Below are positions 43,881 to 52,680 of a stretch of DNA of 61,059 bases, piece after piece (positions within the stretch are counted from its first letter, which is position 1; every line of letters starts with the position of its first letter). The notes under the pieces were generated by a model. That model was not told where the DNA came from, searched no databases, and saw nothing but the letters and a program-made list of their open reading frames with translations. The translations under genes and the position numbers were made by a program. Origin of the DNA: Phycisphaerales bacterium. Its GTDB lineage: Bacteria > Planctomycetota > Phycisphaerae > Tepidisphaerales > Tepidisphaeraceae. The stretch spans positions 1 to 61,059 of the forward strand of contig JANYKD010000563.1 in the NCBI GenBank assembly GCA_025361735.1, in the 5' to 3' direction.

Positions 43881-44543
43881 ATGGCCGGTGTCACAATTAA
43901 GACCGTGCAACAGCGTGCCGAACGAGTCCAGATCATCCTGCCCGTGCTCAAGCGCATGTACCCGGATGCCAAGTGCAGCCTCAATCACACGAACCCGTTC
44001 GAACTGTTGATCGCCACGATTCTATCGGCCCAGTGTACGGACGACCGCGTCAACATCGTCACCAAGGACCTGTTCCGCAAGTATCGCAGCGCGGCCGAAC
44101 TGGCGCGTGTGGCGCAGGAAGAACTGGAGAAGGATATCCAGTCGACCGGGTTCTTCCGCAACAAGGCCAAAAGCCTGCGCGGGATGGCGACCGCGCTGGC
44201 TGAGAAGCATGGAGGCCAGGTGCCGGCCGAGATGGAATCGCTGACCTCGCTTCCTGGTGTCGGCAGGAAGACGGCCAATGTGGTGCTGGGAAATGCTTTT
44301 GGGAAGAACGAAGGGGTGGTGGTGGACACGCATGTCGGCCGGATTTCGCAGCGGTTGGGGCTGACGAAGCACGACGATCCCGTGAAGATCGAGCAGGATC
44401 TGATGCAGGTCATACCCCAGGAGGATTGGGCGCTGTGGTCACATCTGTTGATCTATCATGGCCGCCGGGTTTGTCAGGCGCGCAAGCCGAAGTGCGATGT
44501 CTGTGAGCTGGCCAAATGGTGTCCGTCGGCGGGGAGTGTGTAG
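43881..44543 (+). CDS. nth: Endonuclease III
   Basis: 220 residues from the ATG following GAGGTGG; an in-frame GTG nine bases upstream is less likely. Helix-hairpin-helix LPGVGRKTANV with catalytic Lys130, catalytic Asp149 in VVDTHVGRIS, and the iron-sulfur cluster motif Cys198-X6-Cys205-X2-Cys208-X5-Cys214. It is a base-excision repair enzyme for oxidised pyrimidines with N-glycosylase and lyase activities. Confidence 0.96.
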   Translation: MAGVTIKTVQQRAERVQIILPVLKRMYPDAKCSLNHTNPFELLIATILSAQCTDDRVNIVTKDLFRKYRSAAELARVAQEELEKDIQSTGFFRNKAKSLRGMATALAEKHGGQVPAEMESLTSLPGVGRKTANVVLGNAFGKNEGVVVDTHVGRISQRLGLTKHDDPVKIEQDLMQVIPQEDWALWSHLLIYHGRRVCQARKPKCDVCELAKWCPSAGSV

Positions 44544-44559
44544 AGGTCGCAACAAGAAT

Positions 44560-44576
44560 GGTCCGCAGTGCGGACC
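44560..44576. terminator. Hairpin between convergent nth and LOG genes
   Basis: GGTCCGC-AGT-GCGGACC is a perfect 7-bp stem with a 3-base loop filling the 33-base gap and ending one base before the stop codon of the LOG gene. It probably acts as a terminator in both directions, although no T-run follows. Confidence 0.5.
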
Positions 44577-45659
44577 TTACAGATCGTTTAGAAAATCAAT
44601 CAGCACGCGCAGGCGGGCGTGATCGCGGCGGTTGAACTTGAGCACCAGACGTGGAAGGTGCGCCAGGGCCGGTTCGTCGTATTCGAGCGGCAGGGGGGCC
44701 GAGACGCGGAATCCACCGTTGACCACGATGTCAGCGAATCGGATATTCATCTCCTTGAGCTGGGCCTCGCCGGGCTCCCGCTGAAGGCGGATGACCAGCT
44801 CATCGCGGACGGTGCGCACGCTGTGGTAGTTGTTGTAGAAATGCGTGATCTCCCGGATCGCCTCTTCGTTGCTGTCGGTGATCTTGAAGAGCGACAGGTC
44901 GGACTCGTTGATGAACTTCCGCCTGAGCAGCATGTCGATGGCCGGCTGGAGCCAGCCTTTCCAGTAGTCGCCGCCGGGGCGGTCGACGAAGACGATCGGC
45001 AACGGCACACTCTTGCCGGTCTGGATCAGCGTGAGAACTTCGAAGCCCTCGTCGAAGGTTCCAAACCCGCCGGGGAAGAGAGCCACCGCATGACTCGAGC
45101 GCACGAACATCAGCTTGCGCGTGAAGAAGTACTTAAAGTTGATGAGCTTGTCATTGTTGGCGATGGTCGGGTTGGTCTTCTGCTCGAACGGCAGGCGGAT
45201 GGCCAGACCGAAGGAGGGTTCGGGGCCTGCGCCGTCGTGTCCGGCCGCCATAATGCCGTCGCCGGCGCCGGTGATGACCATCCAACCCTTGGCGACAATC
45301 TCGCGGGCAAAGTTGGCGCACTGGATGTAGTCCGGATCCGTCCGTGCGGTCCGCGCGGATCCGAAGATGCTGACCTTGTGCGTATCGCGGTAGGGGGCGA
45401 ACACCTTGAGCGAGTAGCGGATTTCCTTGATGGCCTTGCTGATGAGCTTGATGTCACCGCGGTTGGTCTGGTCGCGCAACAGCTTGATGGCGGTCTCGAT
45501 GATCTCGCCCACGAGGTCGCCCTCGGCTTGCTGCTGCAGTTCGCCGATCAGGTCGGCCGCCAACTGCTGGATCCGGGCCATGGCATCGGGCGACGGCAGG
45601 TGGATGGTCTCGGCGCTTTCCTGAGTCTGCTCCGGATTTTCGGAAAAATGGTCTGTCAT
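44577..45659 (-). CDS. LOG-family protein (TIGR00730 type)
   Basis: 360 residues from ATG; a TTG four codons upstream is also possible. The Rossmann-like LOG domain (about 90-280) shows KVSIFGSARTA, VITGAGDGIMAAGHDGAG and the diagnostic PGGFGTFDE. LOG enzymes release cytokinin bases from nucleotide precursors or act as AMP-related phosphoribohydrolases. The long N-terminal extension (about 85 residues) and C-terminal part place it in the larger class of these proteins. Substrate is unknown. Confidence 0.88.
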   Translation of the reverse strand: MTDHFSENPEQTQESAETIHLPSPDAMARIQQLAADLIGELQQQAEGDLVGEIIETAIKLLRDQTNRGDIKLISKAIKEIRYSLKVFAPYRDTHKVSIFGSARTARTDPDYIQCANFAREIVAKGWMVITGAGDGIMAAGHDGAGPEPSFGLAIRLPFEQKTNPTIANNDKLINFKYFFTRKLMFVRSSHAVALFPGGFGTFDEGFEVLTLIQTGKSVPLPIVFVDRPGGDYWKGWLQPAIDMLLRRKFINESDLSLFKITDSNEEAIREITHFYNNYHSVRTVRDELVIRLQREPGEAQLKEMNIRFADIVVNGGFRVSAPLPLEYDEPALAHLPRLVLKFNRRDHARLRVLIDFLNDL

Positions 45660-45796
45660 TGAAGTGGCCAATCTTAATCCCTAAACCCTCCGGCCAGAAG
45701 ACCGATAATAGGAATAGTGCCGTTCTCATTGACATCACGGCCAGTCAAGTCTATTCCTTTAGGCGGCGCGTTTGGCGAACAACAGGAGTTGGCAAC

Positions 45797-46960
45797 ATGG
45801 AAAAGGTGCGATTGGGGATGGTGGGCCTCGGTAACATGGGGTCTCACCACATCAGCTATCTCAACACGGTCGACGGCGCGGTGCTGTCGGCGGTGTGCGA
45901 CGCGGATCCCGCGCGCACGGCCAAGTATGGGCAGGGGTCCGTGCAGCAGTTCAGTCATTACCAGCAGATGATCGATTCCGGCGCCGTCGATGCACTCGTC
46001 ATCGCCACGCCGCATTTCCAGCACGGCGAGATCTGCCGCGCGGCGTTTGCCAAGGGCATTCACGTACTCTGCGAGAAGCCGTTGGCTGTCACCATCGGGG
46101 ACGCGCGGGCGACCATCGCGGCGCACGCCAAGTCGCCGAATCTCAAGTTCGCCCTGGTCTTCCAGCAGCGGGCCACGCACCTGTATTCCAAGATGCGCGA
46201 CCTGGTTGCTTCGGGCGATCTGGGCACGATCACCCGCATCTCCTGGTTCGTCACCGACTGGTTCCGCGGCTGGTCCTACTACGCCTCTGGTGGCTGGCGG
46301 GCAACCTGGGCCGGCGAGGGTGGCGGCGTGCTGCTGAATCAGTGCCCGCATAACCTGGACCTTCTGCAGTGGATCGCCGGGATGATGCCCAGGCGGATCA
46401 CGGCGGTGGCGTTCCTTGGCAAGACCCACCCGATCGAAACCGAAGACGAAGCGTCGGCCATTCTGGAATTCGACAATGGCGCCATCGGACATTTTGTCAC
46501 CTCGACCGGCGAGGCTCCTGGCACCAATCGGCTGGAAATCTGCGGCGACCGTGGCAAACTGGTGGCCGAGCATCAGAAACTCACCTTCACGCGCACGCGA
46601 CGCTGTGTCCGCGAGGTTCGCGAGAAAGACCCGGCCGTTTTCCCCGCCGTCGAAGCGTGGGACATCGATATTCCCTACAAGAGCACAAAGGCTGAAGGGC
46701 ATGCCGTCATCACCCAGAACTTCGTCAATGCGATCCTGAAGAACGAGCCGCTGATTTCGGATGGCGACGATGGCGTCAAACAAGTGGAGTTGAGCAACGC
46801 GATCCTTATGGCCGGCATTACCCGCCAGTCCATTGAATTGCCGCTCGACGCGGGCGCGTACGATGCGTTTCTGAAAGAGATGACGCAGAAGTACGGCGGC
46901 CAGAAGAAGCTGGAAACGCGCGAGGCGGTCGTGGACATGTCGGCGTCGTTCTCGAGGTAG
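45797..46960 (+). CDS. Gfo/Idh/MocA-family oxidoreductase
   Basis: 387 residues with AGGAG before the ATG; the frame is open upstream but not conserved. NAD-binding motif GLGNMGSHH (about 10-18), the catalytic-lysine motif CEKPLAV (about 93-99) and the C-terminal domain with QCPHNLDLLQW, which carries the His of the active site. No signal peptide, so it is cytoplasmic. It probably oxidises a sugar or inositol derivative with NAD(P). No linked transport or regulator gene. Confidence 0.9.
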   Translation: MEKVRLGMVGLGNMGSHHISYLNTVDGAVLSAVCDADPARTAKYGQGSVQQFSHYQQMIDSGAVDALVIATPHFQHGEICRAAFAKGIHVLCEKPLAVTIGDARATIAAHAKSPNLKFALVFQQRATHLYSKMRDLVASGDLGTITRISWFVTDWFRGWSYYASGGWRATWAGEGGGVLLNQCPHNLDLLQWIAGMMPRRITAVAFLGKTHPIETEDEASAILEFDNGAIGHFVTSTGEAPGTNRLEICGDRGKLVAEHQKLTFTRTRRCVREVREKDPAVFPAVEAWDIDIPYKSTKAEGHAVITQNFVNAILKNEPLISDGDDGVKQVELSNAILMAGITRQSIELPLDAGAYDAFLKEMTQKYGGQKKLETREAVVDMSASFSR

Positions 46961-46967
46961 TCTGGCT

Positions 46968-49715
46968 TTACTTGCGCCGCTCCAAGTTCATCTTCGCGCG
47001 TAGCCCATCGTTCTCAAAAATGAGGCCGAAATCCGCGGCGGAGTAGTTTCGCAGATACGGCAGCGGCAGGTCGGGCGACTTCGGGGCGGCCGGCAGTCCG
47101 AGGGCCGTCGACTCGTACGACTGGAACTGCTCGTTCCAGACGTACTTTCCTCCGGCCGGATCTAGGAGACGGGCATTGAAGTAGCGCGTGTACAATTCCA
47201 TCGGGTCGGCATCGGGATGCAGGCGACGAAGTTCGTTGAGGATCGGCAGATTCGCCCAGGAAAGAACCTGCGCCTGTTGCAGGAACGAGGTTCGCATCAG
47301 GGACTCAAATTGGGTCGCGACCGATGAGTTGGCATGCAACGCCAGATTCTGACCCGCCCACGCGGCCGTCGGACTCTCGCCCGGCTTGGCCGCCGCGCGG
47401 CGATCCAGGGATCGTTTGAGGAGCGGCTCGGAAAGGGTCAACACCAGCGCCTCGGGCGTCGGGGCGTAGTAGAGAGCGATCTTCTCCAACTCCCCGAGTC
47501 CGTTCCGCGGTGCCGGGGCCACGCGGACATAAGTCAGCCCGGCGTGCGTCCGGTTCTCCCAGGTGACCATGTTTGGAGCGGACTGATCGGCATAGGCGCG
47601 GATGGCCGTCAGGAATGCGGCGAGCTTCAATCCGCTCTTGCAGTCGATCCGCACGGCGACCGGCAGGCGATGCACTTCCTTCTGGATGAACTTCCACGCG
47701 TCCGGCGCCTTGCCTATCTCCTGCCAGAACGGATCGTCGTCCGCATAGACGGAGATACTGTCGCCAACCCACGACAGCGGCTTCTCAAGCTCCTTGTTCA
47801 CCATCTGAAAGAAACCACTGGCCTGTTTGAGCACCGGGCTGTCGGGATTGATCGCCAGCGCCAGATGCAGCGGCGCATCGTGCGGATCGCCGGAATCGGC
47901 CTTGAGGGAGGCGCCTTTGCTGAGCAGGAATAGTTCCTGCCGGTTGTAGTCGGATTCGCCGATCAGCGGCATGACCGTCACATCCAGTCCGAGCCGCTCT
48001 GTTGAGGACGAGAATCGCACGGCGATCGGGTCAAAGAACTGCCGGTAGCCGCGCTGGTAGCCGTCGCGCCACTGCTCGTAGGCCGCCTGTTCCCGGGGCG
48101 TCACCTTCTCGATCTCCAACTCGTCGATCGGCGTCATGAACGCTGCCGTGTTGTAGATCGACGAGCGAACGCCCGTCGGGCTCAGAGTCAGCGCGCCCAG
48201 GTCCAATGTCGGGCTAGCGTTGACCAGCGGCTCGGCGAGTTTGCCGTCGATTCTCGCGGCGTCCAAGTCGGCCAGGACCGCCAGCGCCGCCGTCCGCCGG
48301 GCATCGGCGATGCGCAGCCGCGGCCCACACCAGCGCCGGATCGTCGCGTCGGACAGAATCAGCAACGCGGTTTCATCCGCCTGGCCGCGTGGGTAGCGCT
48401 GGCGGAAGAATGTGTATTCCGGCGCGGCCGCCAGCGATTTCTGATGTTTCTTGAGAACGGCGGCGATGGCGTCAAGTTGCCGCGTCGAGTTGGTCACCAC
48501 GACAACGTTTCCGAATGTAGCCACATACGATGAAACCGTTCGGTCGGCCGTGGTTGCGCTGCTGTAGCTGTAAGCCTCGCCGTCGTTCTTGGCCGTCTTA
48601 ACCTCGGGGATGCGGGCCGTGTTGACGCTGATCTGCGCCAAGATGGCCTGGCGCAGCGCGTCGAGGCTGTTGGATCTGGCCTCAAACAGGAAGGTGATGT
48701 CCGAGCCCACACGCAGATACGGCGTCGATCCGGTGATGGCCACGGATTGAATCAGCGTCGGCCCCAGCACCTTGCCCAGAACAGTGACGGACAGGCCCAG
48801 TTGCGTCTGGTAGCGTTCGCGCGTCAGGGCATCTTCGGACCGTGATTCCACGAGTTGAAGCAGCGGCAGGGAATGCTCGTCCGCCTCATGCAGCAGCGTG
48901 TTGAAAGCCGTGAATGAGGGGAAGAAGATCGCATGCTGATACTCGGGCACAAGTTCGGCCAGCGCGTCGGTGGCCGGGTGAAGGTCTTTGATCAACGGCT
49001 TCCAGTCAAAGGCATTTACTGTGATCCCCTGGATCGTGCCGATGGGCACGGTGGCGGCATCGCCTGGCAGGTTGTTCTGGCGAAAGGCCCGGTTGAGTTG
49101 GAGGTTCTCGGCCACGGCGCGTCCGCCGCTGAACAGTGCGTAGGTGTCGGCGACATTGTCCGGCCGCGTGCTCCGCCAGTTTGAGACCTGCGGGCCGTTG
49201 CGCTCGTTGAGAGGCAACTCCTTGTCCGCCTCCCACAATTGTCGCCGGAAGAGCGCTGCGCCGGGTACCTGGCGGTTCAGCAATTCCGCCCGGTCGGCGA
49301 TCTTGCCCCGGAAGAAGAGCTTGCGGGCATCGTCTCCGCCGGCTTTCTCCGGCAGTGTGAACTTCAGAGTGGTCATGGCGCTGTAGTCGCGCGTGGGTAC
49401 GAACAGCCGGCCGGTTCGCACGGCCGCATCCGCATGCGACACGAGCGTTATTTCGCCTATCTTGGGGTAGCCGAATCGGTTGATATTGGAAAGATTCTCA
49501 GTGAAAAGATAGATCTCGCCGGGTCCATCCAGGACCGCGTACGGTCGCCTGGCTTCGGCGGCCGGGTTGGTGGGATAGGTGTAGTCGCTGGGGATCGCCC
49601 CGTTTGTCAGCGTGAGTTTGTCGAGGCCAACCGCCCGGTAGACGTCTTCAGCCACCGCCAATTGCGCCAGCCCGATCAACGTCAGTAACAACATTGCCCA
49701 AAATCGAGTCTTCAT
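46968..49715 (-). CDS. Large exported protein of unknown function
   Basis: 915 residues behind GGGAGG. A clean signal peptide (about 1-22, FWAMLLLTLIGLAQLAVA) is followed by long mixed alpha/beta sequence without membrane segments, repeats or motifs I recognise. A DGPGEIYLF segment, an internal stretch YSYSSATTADRTVSSYVATFGNVVVV (about 400) and repeated references to a GG-less, low-cysteine sequence suggest a multi-domain periplasmic protein. It is downstream of the peroxiredoxin gene with a terminator-like hairpin between them. Confidence 0.7.
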   Translation of the reverse strand: MKTRFWAMLLLTLIGLAQLAVAEDVYRAVGLDKLTLTNGAIPSDYTYPTNPAAEARRPYAVLDGPGEIYLFTENLSNINRFGYPKIGEITLVSHADAAVRTGRLFVPTRDYSAMTTLKFTLPEKAGGDDARKLFFRGKIADRAELLNRQVPGAALFRRQLWEADKELPLNERNGPQVSNWRSTRPDNVADTYALFSGGRAVAENLQLNRAFRQNNLPGDAATVPIGTIQGITVNAFDWKPLIKDLHPATDALAELVPEYQHAIFFPSFTAFNTLLHEADEHSLPLLQLVESRSEDALTRERYQTQLGLSVTVLGKVLGPTLIQSVAITGSTPYLRVGSDITFLFEARSNSLDALRQAILAQISVNTARIPEVKTAKNDGEAYSYSSATTADRTVSSYVATFGNVVVVTNSTRQLDAIAAVLKKHQKSLAAAPEYTFFRQRYPRGQADETALLILSDATIRRWCGPRLRIADARRTAALAVLADLDAARIDGKLAEPLVNASPTLDLGALTLSPTGVRSSIYNTAAFMTPIDELEIEKVTPREQAAYEQWRDGYQRGYRQFFDPIAVRFSSSTERLGLDVTVMPLIGESDYNRQELFLLSKGASLKADSGDPHDAPLHLALAINPDSPVLKQASGFFQMVNKELEKPLSWVGDSISVYADDDPFWQEIGKAPDAWKFIQKEVHRLPVAVRIDCKSGLKLAAFLTAIRAYADQSAPNMVTWENRTHAGLTYVRVAPAPRNGLGELEKIALYYAPTPEALVLTLSEPLLKRSLDRRAAAKPGESPTAAWAGQNLALHANSSVATQFESLMRTSFLQQAQVLSWANLPILNELRRLHPDADPMELYTRYFNARLLDPAGGKYVWNEQFQSYESTALGLPAAPKSPDLPLPYLRNYSAADFGLIFENDGLRAKMNLERRK

Positions 49716-49827
49716 GGCAACCTCCCGAAAAGGACCACTGCTCCGAACGGCCGCATGAAATACGCTGAATAGTCTCGGACTTTTCTCCGGCTCCGTCAAT
49801 CGCCAAAGACGACGTTCCGCAATGAAA

Positions 49828-49858
49828 GCGTCCAAGACGGATCTGCCGCCTTGGACGC
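49828..49858 (-). terminator. Terminator after the peroxiredoxin gene
   Basis: On the minus strand GCGTCCAAG (49858-49850) pairs perfectly with CTTGGACGC (49836-49828) across a 13-base loop, followed by TTTCATT. It is about 30 bases downstream of the peroxiredoxin stop. Confidence 0.6.
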
Positions 49859-49888
49859 GTTTATGCATTTGTGGCCGACGGCCAAGGC

Positions 49889-50353
49889 TTATTTCGCGGC
49901 CGCTGCGGCGATGACGTCCACCTTGCGGGCTTCGCGCATGGGGACTTCCTCGTAGTGGGCGATCTTGCCGTCTTTGCCGATGACCACGGTGCCGCGCTTG
50001 GTGCAATTGAACGGTTCTTCACCGGCGAACATGCCGTACGCCTTGGCCATCTTGCGGGTGGTGTCGGCCAGAAGCGAATAGGGAATGCCGTATTGCTTCT
50101 TGAATGCCGCGTGAGAGAACGGGCTGTCGCAGGATACCCCGTAGACGACGGTATCGGCGCCGGGCGCGATCTTGCCAACTTGCGGGCCGAAGGCGCAGTG
50201 CTCTTCGGTGCAGATGGGGCTGAAGTCCATCGGATAGAACAGCAGCACGATTTTCTTGCCGCGCAGGTCAGCGAGTTTCACCACGGTCTTGGTTTCGTCC
50301 ATCAGCGCAAAATCCGGCGCTGCATCACCCACTTTTAACGTCGCATCGGCCAT
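49889..50353 (-). CDS. BCP-type peroxiredoxin
   Basis: 154 residues with AAGGAG before the ATG; the open frame continues upstream through unrelated sequence. The peroxidatic Cys48 is in DFSPICTEEHC and Cys53, five residues on, fits the resolving Cys of atypical BCP peroxiredoxins. GVSCDSPFSHAAFKK and IPYSLLADTTRKMAKAYGM follow the family. It reduces hydroperoxides with thioredoxin-type donors in the cytoplasm. A C-terminal Ala-rich tail ends the protein. Confidence 0.93.
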   Translation of the reverse strand: MADATLKVGDAAPDFALMDETKTVVKLADLRGKKIVLLFYPMDFSPICTEEHCAFGPQVGKIAPGADTVVYGVSCDSPFSHAAFKKQYGIPYSLLADTTRKMAKAYGMFAGEEPFNCTKRGTVVIGKDGKIAHYEEVPMREARKVDVIAAAAAK

Positions 50354-50494
50354 AGTTTCTCCTTCTAAGGTTGTATGACCATAATAGTAGGCGATAGATG
50401 GAGCAAGGTAAAAGGAAGAACCCAACGAAAAATGCGAAACGCGAGATGGCAGAGATAATTCCCGTGATTGGGGATCGCGGATAGAATGGTGGGG

Positions 50495-50791
50495 ATGAAG
50501 TTTGGGCGTATCAAGCGACAGCATGGCCGGATTCTCGGGCTGGATGAGATTCTCGACGAAATCGTCGAGAATTGTCCACATGTGACGCGGATCGTCCCGG
50601 GCCGGATCAAGGTGCGCCGTGGCAAGACACCGGCCAACTTCCGGGTTCAGTATCCCACGCCAGGTGGACTGAAATGCCTGTACAACTCCACCGGCACGGT
50701 TCAGGAAGTGTTTCTCATCTGCTCGGATGACACGGCCGCCCGGCAGTGGCTTATCGATCAGGGAATTGCGACCAGCAAGGAGACCGAGTGA
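50495..50791 (+). CDS. DUF2103 domain protein
   Basis: 98 residues from ATG (an in-frame TTG lies nine codons upstream). KFGRIKRQHGRILGLDEILDEI and the core PHVTRIVPGRIKVRRGK, followed by FRVQYPTPGGLKCLYNSTGTVQEVFLIC, fit the small conserved DUF2103 family. Function unknown; basic, possibly nucleic-acid-binding. It is divergent from the peroxiredoxin gene and a heptamer array begins 21 bases after its stop. Confidence 0.72.
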   Translation: MKFGRIKRQHGRILGLDEILDEIVENCPHVTRIVPGRIKVRRGKTPANFRVQYPTPGGLKCLYNSTGTVQEVFLICSDDTAARQWLIDQGIATSKETE

Positions 50792-50812
50792 GAAGCCCGG
50801 AGCAAACGACGG

Positions 50813-50889
50813 AAATGGGATTTGAAATCTCAGATTTGGAATTTGATATTTCAAATTTGACATTTGAGATTTGAGATTTGAAATCTTCT
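50813..50889. repeat. Eleven-unit heptamer array (ATTTGAG type)
   Basis: 77 bases divide into 11 units: AAATGGG, ATTTGAA, ATCTCAG, ATTTGGA, ATTTGAT, ATTTCAA, ATTTGAC, ATTTGAG twice, ATTTGAA and ATCTTCT. The reverse complement is the heptamer of the 21912 array. It ends 27 bases before the Sua5 ATG. Confidence 0.9.
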
Positions 50890-50916
50890 GATTCGCCTGT
50901 GAAATCCTCCCCGATC

Positions 50917-51891
50917 ATGTCTGTTTCCACGATATCTCTCGCCGTTTCGCTCCTGCGTGCGGGCCGGCTCGTCGGCATTCCGACGGAGACCGTATACGGC
51001 CTGGCCGCTGATGCAACCAATTCGGCCGCCGTTCGCCGGATATTCGCAGCCAAGGGCCGGCCTGGCACCAATCCGCTCATCGTGCATGTGCCCGATGCCG
51101 CGGTTGCCCGTCGCTACGCGGCCAACTGGCCGGAGGCAGCGTCGCGACTGGCCGAGGCGTTCTGGCCCGGTCCGCTTACGATCATCCTTCCGAAGGCACC
51201 GGCAATCGTCTCCGAGGTGACCGCGGGACTCGGCACGGTGGGGCTGCGTGTGCCCGCGCATGCCCTGACACTTGAGTTGCTGCGTGAGTTTGATGGCCCA
51301 CTGGCCGCGCCCAGTGCCAACCGCTCCACGCGAATCTCGCCGACGACGGCCCGGCATGTACGCGACGAACTCGGCGATGCGGTCGACCTGATCCTGGATG
51401 GCGGGGCCTGCACGATCGGCATTGAATCGACAGTGCTGGATCTCTGCGGCGACCGGCCACGGATTCTCCGGCCGGGCGGGCTTTCGCAGGCGGAGATCGA
51501 ACAGATCGTCGGACCTGTCGAGTACGGATTCGCTCATACGGATGCTTCGCGGCCGGCCGCGAGTCCTGGCCAGCAACTGGTCCACTATGCCCCAACCACG
51601 CCGGCGTTCCGCTTCCTGAGCACGCAGAAGCCCGGCATGCTCGCCCACGCCGGTGCGGCGGGTGGCGCTGCCGCAGTGCTCGCGTTGACCTCGGTTGAAC
51701 TTCCCGGCGGCCGGCTTGTGCAGATGCCTGTCGATCCGTTGGCTTACGCCCGGACACTGTACCACACGCTGCGCGAACTCGACTCGGCAGATCTGCGGGC
51801 GATTTATGTCGAGTTGCCGCCCGACGAGCCGCAATGGATGGCGGTTCATGATCGACTGCGGCGTGCTACCGTGTTGTTGCCGGCCGAATGA
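50917..51891 (+). CDS. tsaC: Sua5/YciO/YrdC-type threonylcarbamoyl-AMP synthase
   Basis: 324 residues from ATG; a GTG six codons upstream is possible. The YrdC domain (about 8-195) shows LRAGRLVGIPTETVYGLAADA, the K-x-R motif in FAAKGRPGTNPLIVH, WPGPLTIIL, VGLRVPAH and SAN in APSANRST. The extra C-terminal Sua5 domain (about 215-324) makes it the long form. It forms threonylcarbamoyl-AMP for the t6A modification of tRNA at position 37. Confidence 0.93.
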   Translation: MSVSTISLAVSLLRAGRLVGIPTETVYGLAADATNSAAVRRIFAAKGRPGTNPLIVHVPDAAVARRYAANWPEAASRLAEAFWPGPLTIILPKAPAIVSEVTAGLGTVGLRVPAHALTLELLREFDGPLAAPSANRSTRISPTTARHVRDELGDAVDLILDGGACTIGIESTVLDLCGDRPRILRPGGLSQAEIEQIVGPVEYGFAHTDASRPAASPGQQLVHYAPTTPAFRFLSTQKPGMLAHAGAAGGAAAVLALTSVELPGGRLVQMPVDPLAYARTLYHTLRELDSADLRAIYVELPPDEPQWMAVHDRLRRATVLLPAE

Positions 51892-51926
51892 ATATCGCCG
51901 CCGTGTCAGGAAAACCGGCAAGGGGA

Positions 51927-52655
51927 TTACCTGCCGGCCCTGCCGCGAAGTCGGGCCACATCGGATAGCTTCTGATGTGCCAACTCGCAGGCGGCATCAA
52001 TCGTGATCGTCCGCCGATATCCCGCCATTTGTGCCGTCGGCTCGCTCTGGCCATCCGCCATCGCCAGGAATGGCTTGTGCAGTCGCTCCCATAGCCCCAT
52101 CACGCGCGCGTAGGTGCGTGCCGTGCCCGGATGTGGCCCGCCGGGCAACTCGTCGGCCAGCAACACAAACGCGCCCAGTGGCAACGCCGCGGCCAACTCA
52201 TCCACGGAAGCCCACTGCCGTGATGCGGGAACGGGGCCGTTCTCCTCGGGAATCACCGCTACGGCCAGGCCCTGGCCGGTCTCGTACGCGGCGGCCAGGA
52301 ATGTCTCCAGATACAAACTCCGTTCACGGGCCAGTCGCCGCACTCCGAGGGCCGGCGCGATCGTTCCCGGCCCGGCCACAAGCAGTTGTCCGAAAGGGTG
52401 CTGATCGACGATGCTGCTTACATCCGGTGCATCGGCGAGAATGTCGAGCCGCACGGTGCCCTCGCCGCAGCGCTGTCGCTTCTGGCGGCGTGCCTCCTGC
52501 AAAGGCATGTATACCCGCGCCAGCAGGTCATAGTCCTCGGATTCCCACGCGGCCGCCTCCACCAGGGCCAGCAACCGCTCGGCTTCGAGATAGCTGGTCC
52601 GCATGAGTTCGCGCTGGCCGTCCTCGCACAGCGTATCTGCTTGTTCGAGAGTCAT
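51927..52655 (-). CDS. Hypothetical protein with TPR-like N-terminus
   Basis: 242 residues, soluble, no signal. The first 65 residues are helical (YLEAERLLALVEAAAWESEDYDLLARVYMPLQEARRQKRQR) and may be one or two TPR-like repeats; the rest is an alpha/beta domain with VAGPGTIAPALGVRRLARER and VLLADELPGGPHPGTARTY. I do not recognise a family. It starts 25 bases after the stop of the next upstream gene, so the two form a likely operon. Confidence 0.62.
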   Translation of the reverse strand: MTLEQADTLCEDGQRELMRTSYLEAERLLALVEAAAWESEDYDLLARVYMPLQEARRQKRQRCGEGTVRLDILADAPDVSSIVDQHPFGQLLVAGPGTIAPALGVRRLARERSLYLETFLAAAYETGQGLAVAVIPEENGPVPASRQWASVDELAAALPLGAFVLLADELPGGPHPGTARTYARVMGLWERLHKPFLAMADGQSEPTAQMAGYRRTITIDAACELAHQKLSDVARLRGRAGR

Positions 52656-52680
52656 GATGTTTCAATAGTAGCAGTACAGG

